Positions 40,938 through 48,911 of a stretch of 64,000 nt of DNA are shown here, piece by piece. This DNA comes from Leucobacter allii (GTDB taxonomy: Bacteria; Actinomycetota; Actinomycetes; Actinomycetales; Microbacteriaceae). The DNA lies in contig NZ_CP095045.1 of the NCBI RefSeq assembly GCF_022919155.1, positions 744,001 to 808,000 on the forward strand, written 5' to 3'. Within the stretch, counting starts at the first letter, position 1; each line of letters starts with the position of its first letter. Both the position numbers and the translations under genes were made by a program. Below the pieces are notes generated by a model. It was given only the letters and a program-made list of their open reading frames with translations, did no database searches and was not told the origin of the DNA.

Positions 40938-42047
40938 CTACTCGGCGACCCAGCGGTTGAACAGATCGGTGAGTTCCGCGTTGTGCTCCTCGTAGTAGGC
41001 CGCGTCGAGCGCGATCGCGTTCGCGACGTTCTCGCCGACGGGGAGGAAGGGCTGCGCGGTCTCGGCGAAGTCCCCGACCTCGACGCCCGCGGTGGCGGCC
41101 GGGATCGGCGTGGGGACGCGGTCGCCGAAGGCGACCTGGCCGTCGACGTTCTCGATGACGCTCTTCAGCAGGTGCTGGGCGGCCTCCGGGTTCGGCGCGT
41201 CTGCGGGGATCGCCCAGACGCTGTTCGCGTAGCCCGCCTGATCCCAGCTCACGCCCATCGGGAAGCCGTTGTCCTGCTTCGCGGTGTAGGCGCGGTTCGC
41301 CCAGACGATGCCGAGGTCGCATGAGCCGTTCTCGAAGCTCTCGATCGACTGCGCACCGCTCGACCACCAGGTCACGTCGTCCTTGATGGTCTCCAGCTTG
41401 GCGAGCGCGCGATCGGTGTCGAGCGGGTAGAGCTCGTCGGCGGCCACGCCGTCGGCGAGGAGCGCGGACTCGAGCGTCCAGCCGTACTGCGGGTTGTTGA
41501 AGAGGCAGCGCTGGCCGGGGAAGGCCTCCGTATCGTAGAGATCCTCCCAGGTCTCGGGGTGCTCGCCGTCGGCGGGCCAGACGTCTTCGTTCCACGCGAG
41601 CACCATGCCGAAGGTGCCCACCTCGATGCCGGTGTCCGAATAGCTGCCCTCGACGAGCTGATCGACCGGCACGATGCTCGTGTCGATCTCCGCGAGGTAG
41701 CCGTTATCCGCGGCCGTCTGGGCGTCGCTCACCGAGGGGAGGAACACGAGGCTCCAGTCGACGGCGCCGTTCTGGGCTGCGGCGAAGAACTTCGTCGACG
41801 CCTCGTTGTAATCGTCGACGACGGTGACGCCGGTCTCCTCGGTGAAGTCGGCGAAGAGCGTCTCGTCGAGCCCCGTCCAGACGTCGCCGCCACTGGTGTC
41901 GTAGAACAGGATCTCGCCGGAGAGCGACGCCTCGCCCTCCTCGGCGGTGCCGCCGGCGTCGCCGCCGCCGGAGCAGGCGGTCAGCGCGAGCGCGCCGGTC
42001 AGGGTCAGCGCGCAGAGCGCGCCGGTCCGTGCAGTGAAGCCCTTCAT
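40938..42047 (-). CDS. ABC transporter substrate-binding lipoprotein (PotD/FbpA type)
   Basis: A 369-residue extracytoplasmic binding protein. A lipoprotein signal peptide ends LALTAC with Cys25. The mature part shows GEILFYDTSGGDVWTG, FTEETGVTVVDDYNEAS and WSLVFLPSVSDAQ, a type II periplasmic fold of the spermidine/putrescine/iron class, not the sugar class. Adjacent to its ATPase and fused permease. The surrounding kduI, kduD and KDG genes imply that the ligand is a uronic or ketodeoxyuronic acid. That is inference. Confidence 0.87.
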   Translation of the reverse strand: MKGFTARTGALCALTLTGALALTACSGGGDAGGTAEEGEASLSGEILFYDTSGGDVWTGLDETLFADFTEETGVTVVDDYNEASTKFFAAAQNGAVDWSLVFLPSVSDAQTAADNGYLAEIDTSIVPVDQLVEGSYSDTGIEVGTFGMVLAWNEDVWPADGEHPETWEDLYDTEAFPGQRCLFNNPQYGWTLESALLADGVAADELYPLDTDRALAKLETIKDDVTWWSSGAQSIESFENGSCDLGIVWANRAYTAKQDNGFPMGVSWDQAGYANSVWAIPADAPNPEAAQHLLKSVIENVDGQVAFGDRVPTPIPAATAGVEVGDFAETAQPFLPVGENVANAIALDAAYYEEHNAELTDLFNRWVAE

Positions 42048-42113
42048 CGGGTCCTCCTTGATGATCGATGGTGCAGGGGTGTGTTGCGGGGGTTGGGGTG
42101 TTGCGGGCCGGGG

Positions 42114-43241
42114 TCAGCCCGCGGGGAGGAGCACGGCCGCGCCTCGGCGCACGCTCATCACCGCGGACTCGCCGGCGTTCGGGATCCGCACCTCGTTGTC
42201 GAGGTCGACGAGGTACTGGCCGTGCTCGTCGGCCAGGCGTACGCGGATGGTCTGGCCGAAGAATCGGGCGTCGGTGACGCGGACCTCGGCCACCGGATGG
42301 AAGCCCTCGGGTGCCGACGCCGCGTCGGGGCTCAGTCGGATGTGCTCGGGGCGGATGCTGAGCCGGCAGAGCGATCCGCCCGCGAGCGCGGCGTTGCCGC
42401 GCGCGGGGACCGAGAAGCCGTTCGCCCGCACGACCGTGAGTTCCCCGTCGTGTCCGGCGACCTCCGCGGCGAAGGTGTTGGTCTCGCCGAGGAAGTTCGC
42501 GACGAAGCTGTCCCTGGGCGAGCCGTAGACCTCGGCCGGGGTGCCGACCTGGCGGATGTAGCCCGCCTCCATCACGCCCATGCGATCGGAGAGGATGTAG
42601 GCCTCCTCCTGGTCGTGCGTGACGTAGACGGCGGTCGTGTTCGACTCCTGTTGGATGCGGCGGATCTCGGCGCCGAGATCCTGCCGCAGGCGCCGATCGA
42701 GCGCCCCGAGCGGCTCGTCGAGGAGCAGCACGCGCGGGCGCTGGGCGAGCGCGCGGCCGAGGGCGACGCGCTGCTGCTGCCCGCCGGAGAGCTGCGCGGG
42801 GAAGCGGTCGGCCAGCGGCCCGAGTTCGACGAGCTCCAGCATCTCGTCGACGCGCTTGCGCAGCGCTTCCTTGCGCACCTTCCGGATCTTCAGCCCGAAC
42901 GCGATGTTCTGAGCCACCGTGAGATGCGGGAAGAGCGCGTAGTTCTGGAAGACGAAGCCGATGTCGCGCTGCTGGGTCGGGAGCCGCGTCACGTCGACCC
43001 CGTCGATCGCGACGGTCCCCTCGTCGATGTCGATGAGGCCGGCGATGATGCGCAGGAGCGTGGTCTTGCCCGAGCCCGAGGGGCCGAGCAGGGTGAAGAA
43101 CTCGCCGGCCTCGACGACGAGGTCGGTCTCGAAGAGGACGCGGGTGCCGTGGAAATCGCAGTTCACGCGATCGACGGTCACCTCGCCCCGCTTGGTGGCG
43201 GCCGATGCGTCAGCGAGGGGATTCGACATGGCGGTGCTCAT
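42114..43241 (-). CDS. ABC transporter ATP-binding protein (PotA-like)
   Basis: A 375-residue ATPase: Walker A GPSGSGKTT, Q-loop FVFQNYALFPHLTV, signature LSGGQQQRVALGRAL, Walker B VLLLDEPLGALD, H-loop VYVTHDQEEA, followed by a C-terminal TOBE_2 domain (about residues 290-372). ATG 43241 overlaps the permease stop (ATGA), with GGAAAGGA directly before it. It powers the fused permease next to it. The TOBE domain is usual for PotA, FbpC and sugar (MalK) ATPases. Confidence 0.9.
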   Translation of the reverse strand: MSTAMSNPLADASAATKRGEVTVDRVNCDFHGTRVLFETDLVVEAGEFFTLLGPSGSGKTTLLRIIAGLIDIDEGTVAIDGVDVTRLPTQQRDIGFVFQNYALFPHLTVAQNIAFGLKIRKVRKEALRKRVDEMLELVELGPLADRFPAQLSGGQQQRVALGRALAQRPRVLLLDEPLGALDRRLRQDLGAEIRRIQQESNTTAVYVTHDQEEAYILSDRMGVMEAGYIRQVGTPAEVYGSPRDSFVANFLGETNTFAAEVAGHDGELTVVRANGFSVPARGNAALAGGSLCRLSIRPEHIRLSPDAASAPEGFHPVAEVRVTDARFFGQTIRVRLADEHGQYLVDLDNEVRIPNAGESAVMSVRRGAAVLLPAG

Positions 43242-44986
43242 TCCTTTCCGGCGGATGAGAGCTGGGCGCGGCTGCGACGCTGCGCGAGACGTTGGATGAG
43301 GATGACGAGGACGACGAGGATCGTCAGCAGCGCCGCGATCGCGGGCACCGTCGGCACGATGCCGCTCTCGAGGTACTGGTAGATGGTGACCGGCAGCGTC
43401 TTCACGGGGCCGGTCTGCAGGAACAGCGCGAGGACGACCTCGTCCCAGGAGGTGACGAAGGCGAGGCCGAAGGCGCCGAGGATCGCGGGCAGGATCCCGC
43501 GGGCGGTGACCTTCCAGAACGCCGCCGTGCGCGACGCCCCCATCGTCCATGCGGCGGTCTCGAGGTCGAGACCGCGCGAGGAGAGGGCGGTGTTGAGCAT
43601 CGCGAACGCGAGGGGGAACGCGATGAGCGTGTGGGCGAGCACGAGCCCGGGGATCGTGCCGTCGAGGTCGAGCCTCAGCTCCACCGCGTAGATGCCGATC
43701 GCGAGGAGGATGGTCGGGGTGATCAGCGGCGCGAAGGCGATCCCCGAGAGGAAGATCTTCGTGCGCTCCGACTTCGCCGTCTGGACGACGCGCGCGAGAT
43801 AGAGCGCGAGGGCCGTCGCCACGATGCCGGTGAGCAGCGCGACGAGCACGCTCCGCAGCGTCGGGCTGAGCCAGGTGGAGGTGGTGAGCACCTCGCCGTA
43901 CCACTGCATCGTGAAGCCGCGCGGCGGGAAGACGACGGTCTTCGTCTCGCCGACGGAGAGCGGGAAGACGATGAGCACGGGCAGGATCAGCACGACGAGG
44001 GAGACCGCGGAGAGGATCCCCGTGACGATGGTGCTCGGTCCCCAGGTGAAGCGCTGCTCGGCGCTCACCCCCTTGGCCTGCACGCTGCCGAGGCCGGGGG
44101 CGGTGAAGCCGCCGCCGAAGCGGATGACCGCGATGTAGAGGAAGAGGGTCGCCACGAGGAGGACCACGCCGAGCGCCGAGGCGATGCCCCACTGGAAGAG
44201 GTCGATCTGCTGCTGGATGTACACCGCGACGGTCTGCTCCTGGGGGCCGCCGAGGATCGCCGGCACGATGAAGAAGCTCAGGGCGAGGATGAAGCACAGG
44301 AGTGCCGCGCTGAGGATCGAGGTGCGGATGAGCGGCAGGAAGACCTTGACGAACGTCTGCGTCCCCGACGCGCCGAGCGTCTTCGCCGCGAGCAGCACGT
44401 TGTGATCGACGCCCGACATGCCCGCGTAGAGGATCAGGATCATGTAGGGCAGCAGGTACATGACCGTGCCGACGAGCGTGCCTGCCTGCGTGTAGAGCAG
44501 GGAGAACTGCTCGCCTCCGAGGGACTGGGACGCCTGGCTGAGCAGGCCGTTCGGGCTGAGGATCGAGGTCACCGCGAACAGCCGCACCACGATCGAGACC
44601 TGGAAGGGGATGAGGATGGCGAGCAGCACGAGTCCCGCCGCGCGCTTGGGCAGCCGCGAGATGAAGTAGGCCGTCGGGAACCCGAGCGCGAAGGCGATGA
44701 CGGTCGAGTTCACCGCGAGCACGACGGTGCGCCACTCGACGAGGTGGAGGAACTCGTCCTGCGCGATGGCGACGTAGTTGTCCCAGGTGAACGCGAAGGC
44801 CGACCAGTCGACGATGCCGTCGACGCTCACGCTGCGGAGCACGACGTCCAGCAGCGGCCAGACGAAGAAGATGAGGAAGAAGGCGATGACGCCGAGCCCG
44901 AGCGCGAGCTGCGGCGCCCGGCTCAGTTCGAAGACGGGGCGCTTCGGCCGGCGCACGGTGGGGATGCCGGTGGTGCGGGTGGTCAT
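43238..44986 (-). CDS. ABC transporter permease, fused two-domain (FbpB/PotBC type)
   Basis: A 582-residue protein with two BPD_transp_1 permease domains in one chain (about 12 TM segments; EAA-like loops near AAKTLGASGTQTFVKVFLPL in the first half and TAAWTMGASRTAAFWKVTA in the second). In most Pot systems these are two proteins. ATG 44986 is chosen; a longer start at 45031 would overlap the cupin gene. It forms the channel for the binding protein and ATPase downstream, likely importing the uronate-type substrate of the cluster. Confidence 0.88.
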   Translation of the reverse strand: MTTRTTGIPTVRRPKRPVFELSRAPQLALGLGVIAFFLIFFVWPLLDVVLRSVSVDGIVDWSAFAFTWDNYVAIAQDEFLHLVEWRTVVLAVNSTVIAFALGFPTAYFISRLPKRAAGLVLLAILIPFQVSIVVRLFAVTSILSPNGLLSQASQSLGGEQFSLLYTQAGTLVGTVMYLLPYMILILYAGMSGVDHNVLLAAKTLGASGTQTFVKVFLPLIRTSILSAALLCFILALSFFIVPAILGGPQEQTVAVYIQQQIDLFQWGIASALGVVLLVATLFLYIAVIRFGGGFTAPGLGSVQAKGVSAEQRFTWGPSTIVTGILSAVSLVVLILPVLIVFPLSVGETKTVVFPPRGFTMQWYGEVLTTSTWLSPTLRSVLVALLTGIVATALALYLARVVQTAKSERTKIFLSGIAFAPLITPTILLAIGIYAVELRLDLDGTIPGLVLAHTLIAFPLAFAMLNTALSSRGLDLETAAWTMGASRTAAFWKVTARGILPAILGAFGLAFVTSWDEVVLALFLQTGPVKTLPVTIYQYLESGIVPTVPAIAALLTILVVLVILIQRLAQRRSRAQLSSAGKE

Positions 44987-45020
44987 CGCTCGCCCCGTTC
45001 CCCGGCGCGATGGGGCGCGC

Positions 45021-45398
45021 TCATCGCGCAACCGCCGGCGTCGTGTCGGTGATCACGTAGACCTTCCTGACGGTCTCGACGACGTCCCAGACGACCTCGG
45101 AGCCGTCGGGGAGCGAGACGAACGCGTCCGGCTCGATCGCGACGACCTCGCCCGACTCCCGGGTGATGGTGCCGCGACCGGCCAGGAACACCATGAACTC
45201 CGAGATCCCCTGCTTCGTGGAGCGGAACGCACCAGGGGTCACCTCCCAGACGCCGATCTCGAGTCCCGGGGCCTCATGGAGGATGAGCTCGGACGTCTCG
45301 GGCGCGCCGGAAAGGATCCGGGCGGGGGCGGGACTCGGCCCGAGCTCGATCTCGGTCAGTCGGTCGCGGTCGTTCGGAGCGAACAGCGGTGCGGGCAT
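45021..45398 (-). CDS. Small cupin-domain protein
   Basis: A 125-residue single cupin: ELILHEAPGLEIGVWEVTPGAF, STKQGISEFMVFLAGRGTITRES and IEPDAFVSLPDGSEVVWDV. The usual HxH metal pair is replaced by other residues, so metal binding is doubtful. It starts at ATG 45398 with GAAAGG about 10 nt upstream. First gene of the minus-strand operon, right behind the IclR-type operator, so it may be a ligand-binding or isomerase-like accessory in uronate catabolism. Function not known. Confidence 0.78.
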   Translation of the reverse strand: MPAPLFAPNDRDRLTEIELGPSPAPARILSGAPETSELILHEAPGLEIGVWEVTPGAFRSTKQGISEFMVFLAGRGTITRESGEVVAIEPDAFVSLPDGSEVVWDVVETVRKVYVITDTTPAVAR

Positions 45399-45461
45399 CT
45401 CTGGCGGCCTTTCGGTGTGCGACCGCCGTCGATGGGATCGACACAGCGGCATTGCGAAATT

Positions 45462-45476
45462 TGAAACACTGTCTCA
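45462..45476. promoter_or_regulatory. KdgR/IclR-type operator 1
   Basis: TGAAACACTGTCTCA (arms TGAAA / TCTCA, one mismatch), between the divergent minus-strand transport operon and the IclR gene. It overlaps a possible plus-strand -35 box TTGAAA (45461-45466) for the regulator and lies just after TTGACA on the minus strand. It resembles the KdgR palindrome TGAAACANTGTTTCA. Confidence 0.7.
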
Positions 45477-45602
45477 TGATTGAAGATACGTTGTCAACGC
45501 CGTTCGCGAACTTGTAACACGGGCCGGTTCGTAGGATGGGGGCGACGGTGCGGTCGCGCATGCGGCCGCACCGTCGCCCATGATCGAAAGGGGTCGAAAC
45601 GC

Positions 45603-46421
45603 ATGAGCGAACGGGTCATCTCGTCGGGAGGGCTGACGTCGAGCGAGCGCGTCACGGGGACGCAGAGCCTGGAGAAGGCGATCGACGTGCTCGAGTTCAT
45701 CGCCGGAGCGCCGCGGCCGGGGGTGACGCTCGCCGACTGCACGGGCGTGCTCGGCTTCAGCAAGGCGACCACCCAGCGCATGCTGCTCACCCTCACCCGG
45801 CGGAACCTGCTGCACTTCGACGAGGAGCTCGGGGTGTACTCGCTCGGCATGCTCACGGCCCGGCTCGGCTCGGAGTACCTGGGGCGCATCGACTACCGCC
45901 GCGTCGCGCTGCCCGCGCTGCGCGCGATCGTGGCGGAGACCGGCGAGACCGCACATCTCGGCATCCTCTCCGGGGCGGACGTCGTGTACATCGAGCTCGT
46001 CGACAGCCCGCAGCCGGTGCGGTTCTTCAGCAAGGTGGGGGACTCGATCCCGGCGTACGCCACGGCGATCGGCAAGGCGATCCTCGCCCACGTCCCCGAG
46101 GATCGCCTCCGCGAGCATCTGCCGGCGCAGCTCGTGGCCCGGACCGTGCGCACCATCACGGATCCCGAACGGCTGCGGGCCGATCTCGCGGAGGTGCGCG
46201 AACGCGGCTACGCGATCGACGACTCCGAGAATCGCGAAGGGATCGTCGGCTTCGCCGCGCCCATCTTCGATCACACGGGCGCGGCCTGCGCCGCGCTGAG
46301 CGTCGCCGGCCCGACCTCGCGGGTGTCGAGCGAGGCGGGGGAGCGCTTCGGCGGGCTCGTCGCGGAGTCGGCGCGCGGGGTGAGCCGGGCGCTCGGCGCC
46401 CCGGAGGCGCTGCTCGTCTAG
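45603..46421 (+). CDS. IclR-family regulator (KdgR-like)
   Basis: A 272-residue IclR regulator. The winged HTH is at about residues 20-80 (SLEKAIDVLEFIAG, LADCTGVLGFSKATTQRMLLTLTRRNLL) and the IclR ligand domain spans 95-265 (YRRVALPALRAIVAETGETAHLG, YATAIGKAILAH, GYAIDDSENREGIVGFAAPI). GAAAGGGG precedes the ATG at 45603. It lies between the two arms of the uronate island and next to two KdgR-like palindromes, so it very probably controls both, with 2-keto-3-deoxygluconate as likely inducer. Confidence 0.9.
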   Translation: MSERVISSGGLTSSERVTGTQSLEKAIDVLEFIAGAPRPGVTLADCTGVLGFSKATTQRMLLTLTRRNLLHFDEELGVYSLGMLTARLGSEYLGRIDYRRVALPALRAIVAETGETAHLGILSGADVVYIELVDSPQPVRFFSKVGDSIPAYATAIGKAILAHVPEDRLREHLPAQLVARTVRTITDPERLRADLAEVRERGYAIDDSENREGIVGFAAPIFDHTGAACAALSVAGPTSRVSSEAGERFGGLVAESARGVSRALGAPEALLV

Positions 46422-46450
46422 GCGGACGCGCGGCGGCGCGGGAGCGGCGC

Positions 46451-46479
46451 TTTACGGGGATCGAATGTTATGAAATGAT
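46451..46479 (+). promoter_or_regulatory. Promoter of the kduD/kdgA/kdgK arm
   Basis: TTTACG (46451-46456), 17 nt, AATGAT (46474-46479); the -10 lies inside operator 2, so repressor binding would block it. Confidence 0.5.
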
Positions 46480-46485
46480 GTTTCA
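46471..46485. promoter_or_regulatory. KdgR/IclR-type operator 2
   Basis: TGAAATGATGTTTCA with perfect 5-bp arms TGAAA / TTTCA, AT-rich flanks extending the symmetry (TTA... and ...AAA), 24 nt before the GTG of the first gene of the plus-strand arm. Same length and arms as operator 1. Confidence 0.72.
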
Positions 46486-46508
46486 AAATTCGAGCCCCTG
46501 GAGGTAGC

Positions 46509-47513
46509 GTGACCCCCGAGATCCAGCCGACCGTGCTGATCACCGACTGCGACCACGGCGACGTCGCCATCGAGGAGCGCGTCGCCGCGCGGCTCGGCTA
46601 CCGCCTCGTGACGGCGCAGTGCCGAGACGAGGACGAGGTGATCGCGGCCGGGCGCGCCGCGGGCGCGGTCGCGCTGCTCACGCAGTACGCGCCCGTCACC
46701 GAGCGGGTGCTCGCCGCGCTGCCCGCCGTGCGCGCGGTCGGGCGCTACGGCGTGGGCGTCGACACCGTGGACGTCGACGCGGCGTCCGCCCGGGGCGTCG
46801 CCGTCTGCAACGTGCCCGACTACGGGACGGAGGACGTGAGCGATCACGCCATCGCCCTCGCCCTCGCGCTGCTGCGCGGCCTCCCCGCGCTCGACGCCGG
46901 CCTGCGCAGCGGCGTCGCCTCGCTCGACCCCGTCAAGCCCCTGCATCGCTTCTCGGAGACGGTCTTCGGGGTGTTCGGGCTCGGTCTCATCGGCGAGGCC
47001 ACCGCGCGCAAGGCGCGCGGGCTCGGCTTCACCGTGATCGGCGTCGATCCGCGCTTCGCCGCGGGGTCCACGAGTCCGTCCGGCACCGTCGTCGTGGGGG
47101 AGGACGAGCTCCTCGAGCGATCGCAGCTGCTCTCGCTCCACCTGCCGCTGCTGCCCCAGACGCACCATCTGATCGGCGCCGAGGCGCTCGGCCGGGCGCG
47201 GCGCGGAATCAAGCTCGTGAACACCTGCCGCGGCGGGGTCGTCGACACCGCCGCGCTCATCGCGGCACTCGACTCGGGCGCGGTCTCCGCGGCGGCGCTC
47301 GACGTGTTCGAGGTCGAACCGCTTCCCGCCGACAGCCGGCTGCGCGACTACCCGCAGGTGCTCCTCACCCCCCACGCCGCCTGGTACAGCGAGGAGTCCT
47401 TCGTCGAACTGAAGCGCCGTGCCATGGAGCAGATCCTCGAATTCTGCTCCGGGCTGTCGGCGACGAACGTCGTCAACGCCGCCGCGCTGCAGGAGGCCGC
47501 CGATGTTCGATGA
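46509..47513 (+). CDS. D-2-hydroxyacid dehydrogenase family protein (CtBP-like branch)
   Basis: A 334-residue NAD-dependent dehydrogenase. GRYGVGVDTVDVDAASARGVAVCNVPDYG, VFGVFGLGLIGEATARKA (nucleotide-binding), with catalytic Arg in LVNTCRGGVVDTAAL, Glu in VFEVEPLP and His in LTPHAAWYSEES. The His-Ala-Ala-Trp-Tyr context is that of C-terminal-binding-protein-like enzymes. GTG start with GGAGG 6 nt upstream. First gene of the operon that continues with KduD, aldolase and kinase. Its place in the pathway is unknown; it may interconvert a 2-keto sugar acid. Confidence 0.88.
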   Translation: MTPEIQPTVLITDCDHGDVAIEERVAARLGYRLVTAQCRDEDEVIAAGRAAGAVALLTQYAPVTERVLAALPAVRAVGRYGVGVDTVDVDAASARGVAVCNVPDYGTEDVSDHAIALALALLRGLPALDAGLRSGVASLDPVKPLHRFSETVFGVFGLGLIGEATARKARGLGFTVIGVDPRFAAGSTSPSGTVVVGEDELLERSQLLSLHLPLLPQTHHLIGAEALGRARRGIKLVNTCRGGVVDTAALIAALDSGAVSAAALDVFEVEPLPADSRLRDYPQVLLTPHAAWYSEESFVELKRRAMEQILEFCSGLSATNVVNAAALQEAADVR

Positions 47514-48255
47514 CGCGCTCGTCGGCCGCACGGCGGTCGTGACCGGGGCCTCCCAGGGCATCGGGGCGGCCGTCGCCTCGGTGCTCCTGCGCGCGGGCGC
47601 GGACGTCGTGGCGCTGCAGCGCTCGGCGCCGGCCGCGGACCTCGCCGCCGAGGCGGAACGGCTCGGACGCCGTCTCGCGCACCGGGCGGTGGATCTCGCG
47701 GACCCCGCTTCGATCGCCGCGACCGTCGAGGCCGTGAACGACGAGCACCGGGTCGACATCCTCGTGAACAACGCGGGCACGCAGATCCGCTCCGACGCCA
47801 CGGAGTTCCCGATCGACGACTTCTCCCGGGTCATGCAGGTGAACGCCAACGCCGTGTTCCAGCTGAGCCAGGGCTTCGGGCGCGGCATGGTCGAGCGCGG
47901 CTCGGGCAAGATCGTCGCGCTCGCCTCGCTGCTCTCCTTCCAGGGCGGGCTCCGCGTGCCCGCCTACGCCGCCTCGAAGGGCGCCGTGGCGCAGCTCGTG
48001 AAGGCGCTCAGCAACGAGTGGGCCGGGCGCGGCGTGAACGTCAACGCGGTCGCCCCGGGCTACGTGGGCACCGAGATGAACGAGGCGCTCATCGCGGACC
48101 CCGAGCGGTACCGGCAGCTCAGCGAGCGCATCCCGGCCGCCCGCTGGGGGACGCCGGAGGACATCGCACGGGCGGTCGTCTTCCTCTGCACCCCCTACGC
48201 CGACTACATCCACGGCACGGTGCTCCCGGTCGACGGCGGATGGCTCGGACGATGA
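47503..48255 (+). CDS. kduD: 2-dehydro-3-deoxy-D-gluconate 5-dehydrogenase (KduD-like SDR)
   Basis: A 250-residue SDR with KduD character: VVTGASQGIGAAVA, ILVNNAGTQIRSDA, Tyr/Lys in YAASKGAVAQ, GRGVNVNAVAPGYVGTEM, and the end DYIHGTVLPVDGGWLGR. It reduces 3-deoxy-hexodiulosonate to 2-keto-3-deoxygluconate with NAD(P)H, following KduI. ATG 47503 has AGGAGG upstream and overlaps the preceding gene by 11 nt; its stop overlaps the aldolase ATG. Confidence 0.88.
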   Translation: MFDDALVGRTAVVTGASQGIGAAVASVLLRAGADVVALQRSAPAADLAAEAERLGRRLAHRAVDLADPASIAATVEAVNDEHRVDILVNNAGTQIRSDATEFPIDDFSRVMQVNANAVFQLSQGFGRGMVERGSGKIVALASLLSFQGGLRVPAYAASKGAVAQLVKALSNEWAGRGVNVNAVAPGYVGTEMNEALIADPERYRQLSERIPAARWGTPEDIARAVVFLCTPYADYIHGTVLPVDGGWLGR

Positions 48256-48911
48256 GCGACGCGACGCGGCTCCCGATCCCGGCCTCCCTGCGCCGCTCGC
48301 CGATCGTCGCCGTGCTCCGCGCTCGGCACGCCGCGGAGTACGCGCCCGTCGTCGAGGCGCTCGTCGCCGGCGGGGTGATCCACGTCGAGCTGACGCTGAG
48401 CACCGCAGGCGTGTTCGCGGAGATGTCGGGGCTGCGCGAGCGCTTCGGCTCGGCCGCCTCGATCGGCATCGGCACGATCACGTCGCGGTCGCAGGCCGAG
48501 CGCGCGATCGAGGCCGGCGCCGAGTACCTCGTCACCCCGGCGATGCTCCCCGAGGTGATCGCGGTCGCCCGCGCGGCCGGGATCCCCGTGTTCCCCGGCG
48601 GATTCACGCCGACTGAGCTCTTCACGGGCTGGGAGGCCGGGGCGACCGCCGTGAAGGTGTTCCCGGCGTCGCGGCTCGGCGCCGGCTACCTCACGGACCT
48701 GCGCGGCCCGTTCCCCGGCATCGAGGTGGTGCCCTCGGGCGGGCTCACGGTCGAGGACGCGGCGGCCTGGCTGCGCGCCGGGGCCTGCGCCGTCAGCCTC
48801 GGCGGCCCGCTGCTGCGCGACGCCTTCGACGGCGGCTCGCTCGGCGCGCTCACCGAGCGCGCGCGGGAGCTGGGCCGGACGATCTCCGAGCTCCGGGGAG
48901 CCGGGGCATGA
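48252..48911 (+). CDS. 2-keto-3-deoxy-6-phosphogluconate aldolase
   Basis: A 219-residue class I aldolase: VAVLRARHAAEYAPVVEALV, GGVIHVELTLST with catalytic Glu, SIGIGTITS, YLVTPAMLPE, FPGGFTPTE, and the Schiff-base Lys in AVKVFPASRLG, then VPSGGLTVEDAAAWLRAGA. It splits KDPG to pyruvate and glyceraldehyde-3-phosphate, the last step of the uronate route. ATG overlaps the KduD stop; its own end overlaps the kinase start. A partial paralogue is at the left edge. Confidence 0.9.
   Translation: MSDATRLPIPASLRRSPIVAVLRARHAAEYAPVVEALVAGGVIHVELTLSTAGVFAEMSGLRERFGSAASIGIGTITSRSQAERAIEAGAEYLVTPAMLPEVIAVARAAGIPVFPGGFTPTELFTGWEAGATAVKVFPASRLGAGYLTDLRGPFPGIEVVPSGGLTVEDAAAWLRAGACAVSLGGPLLRDAFDGGSLGALTERARELGRTISELRGAGA

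Noticed and set aside
43292..45052. 586-codon plus-strand open frame opposite the ABC permease
   Set aside because: Highly charged low-complexity sequence complementary to a hydrophobic permease; shadow.
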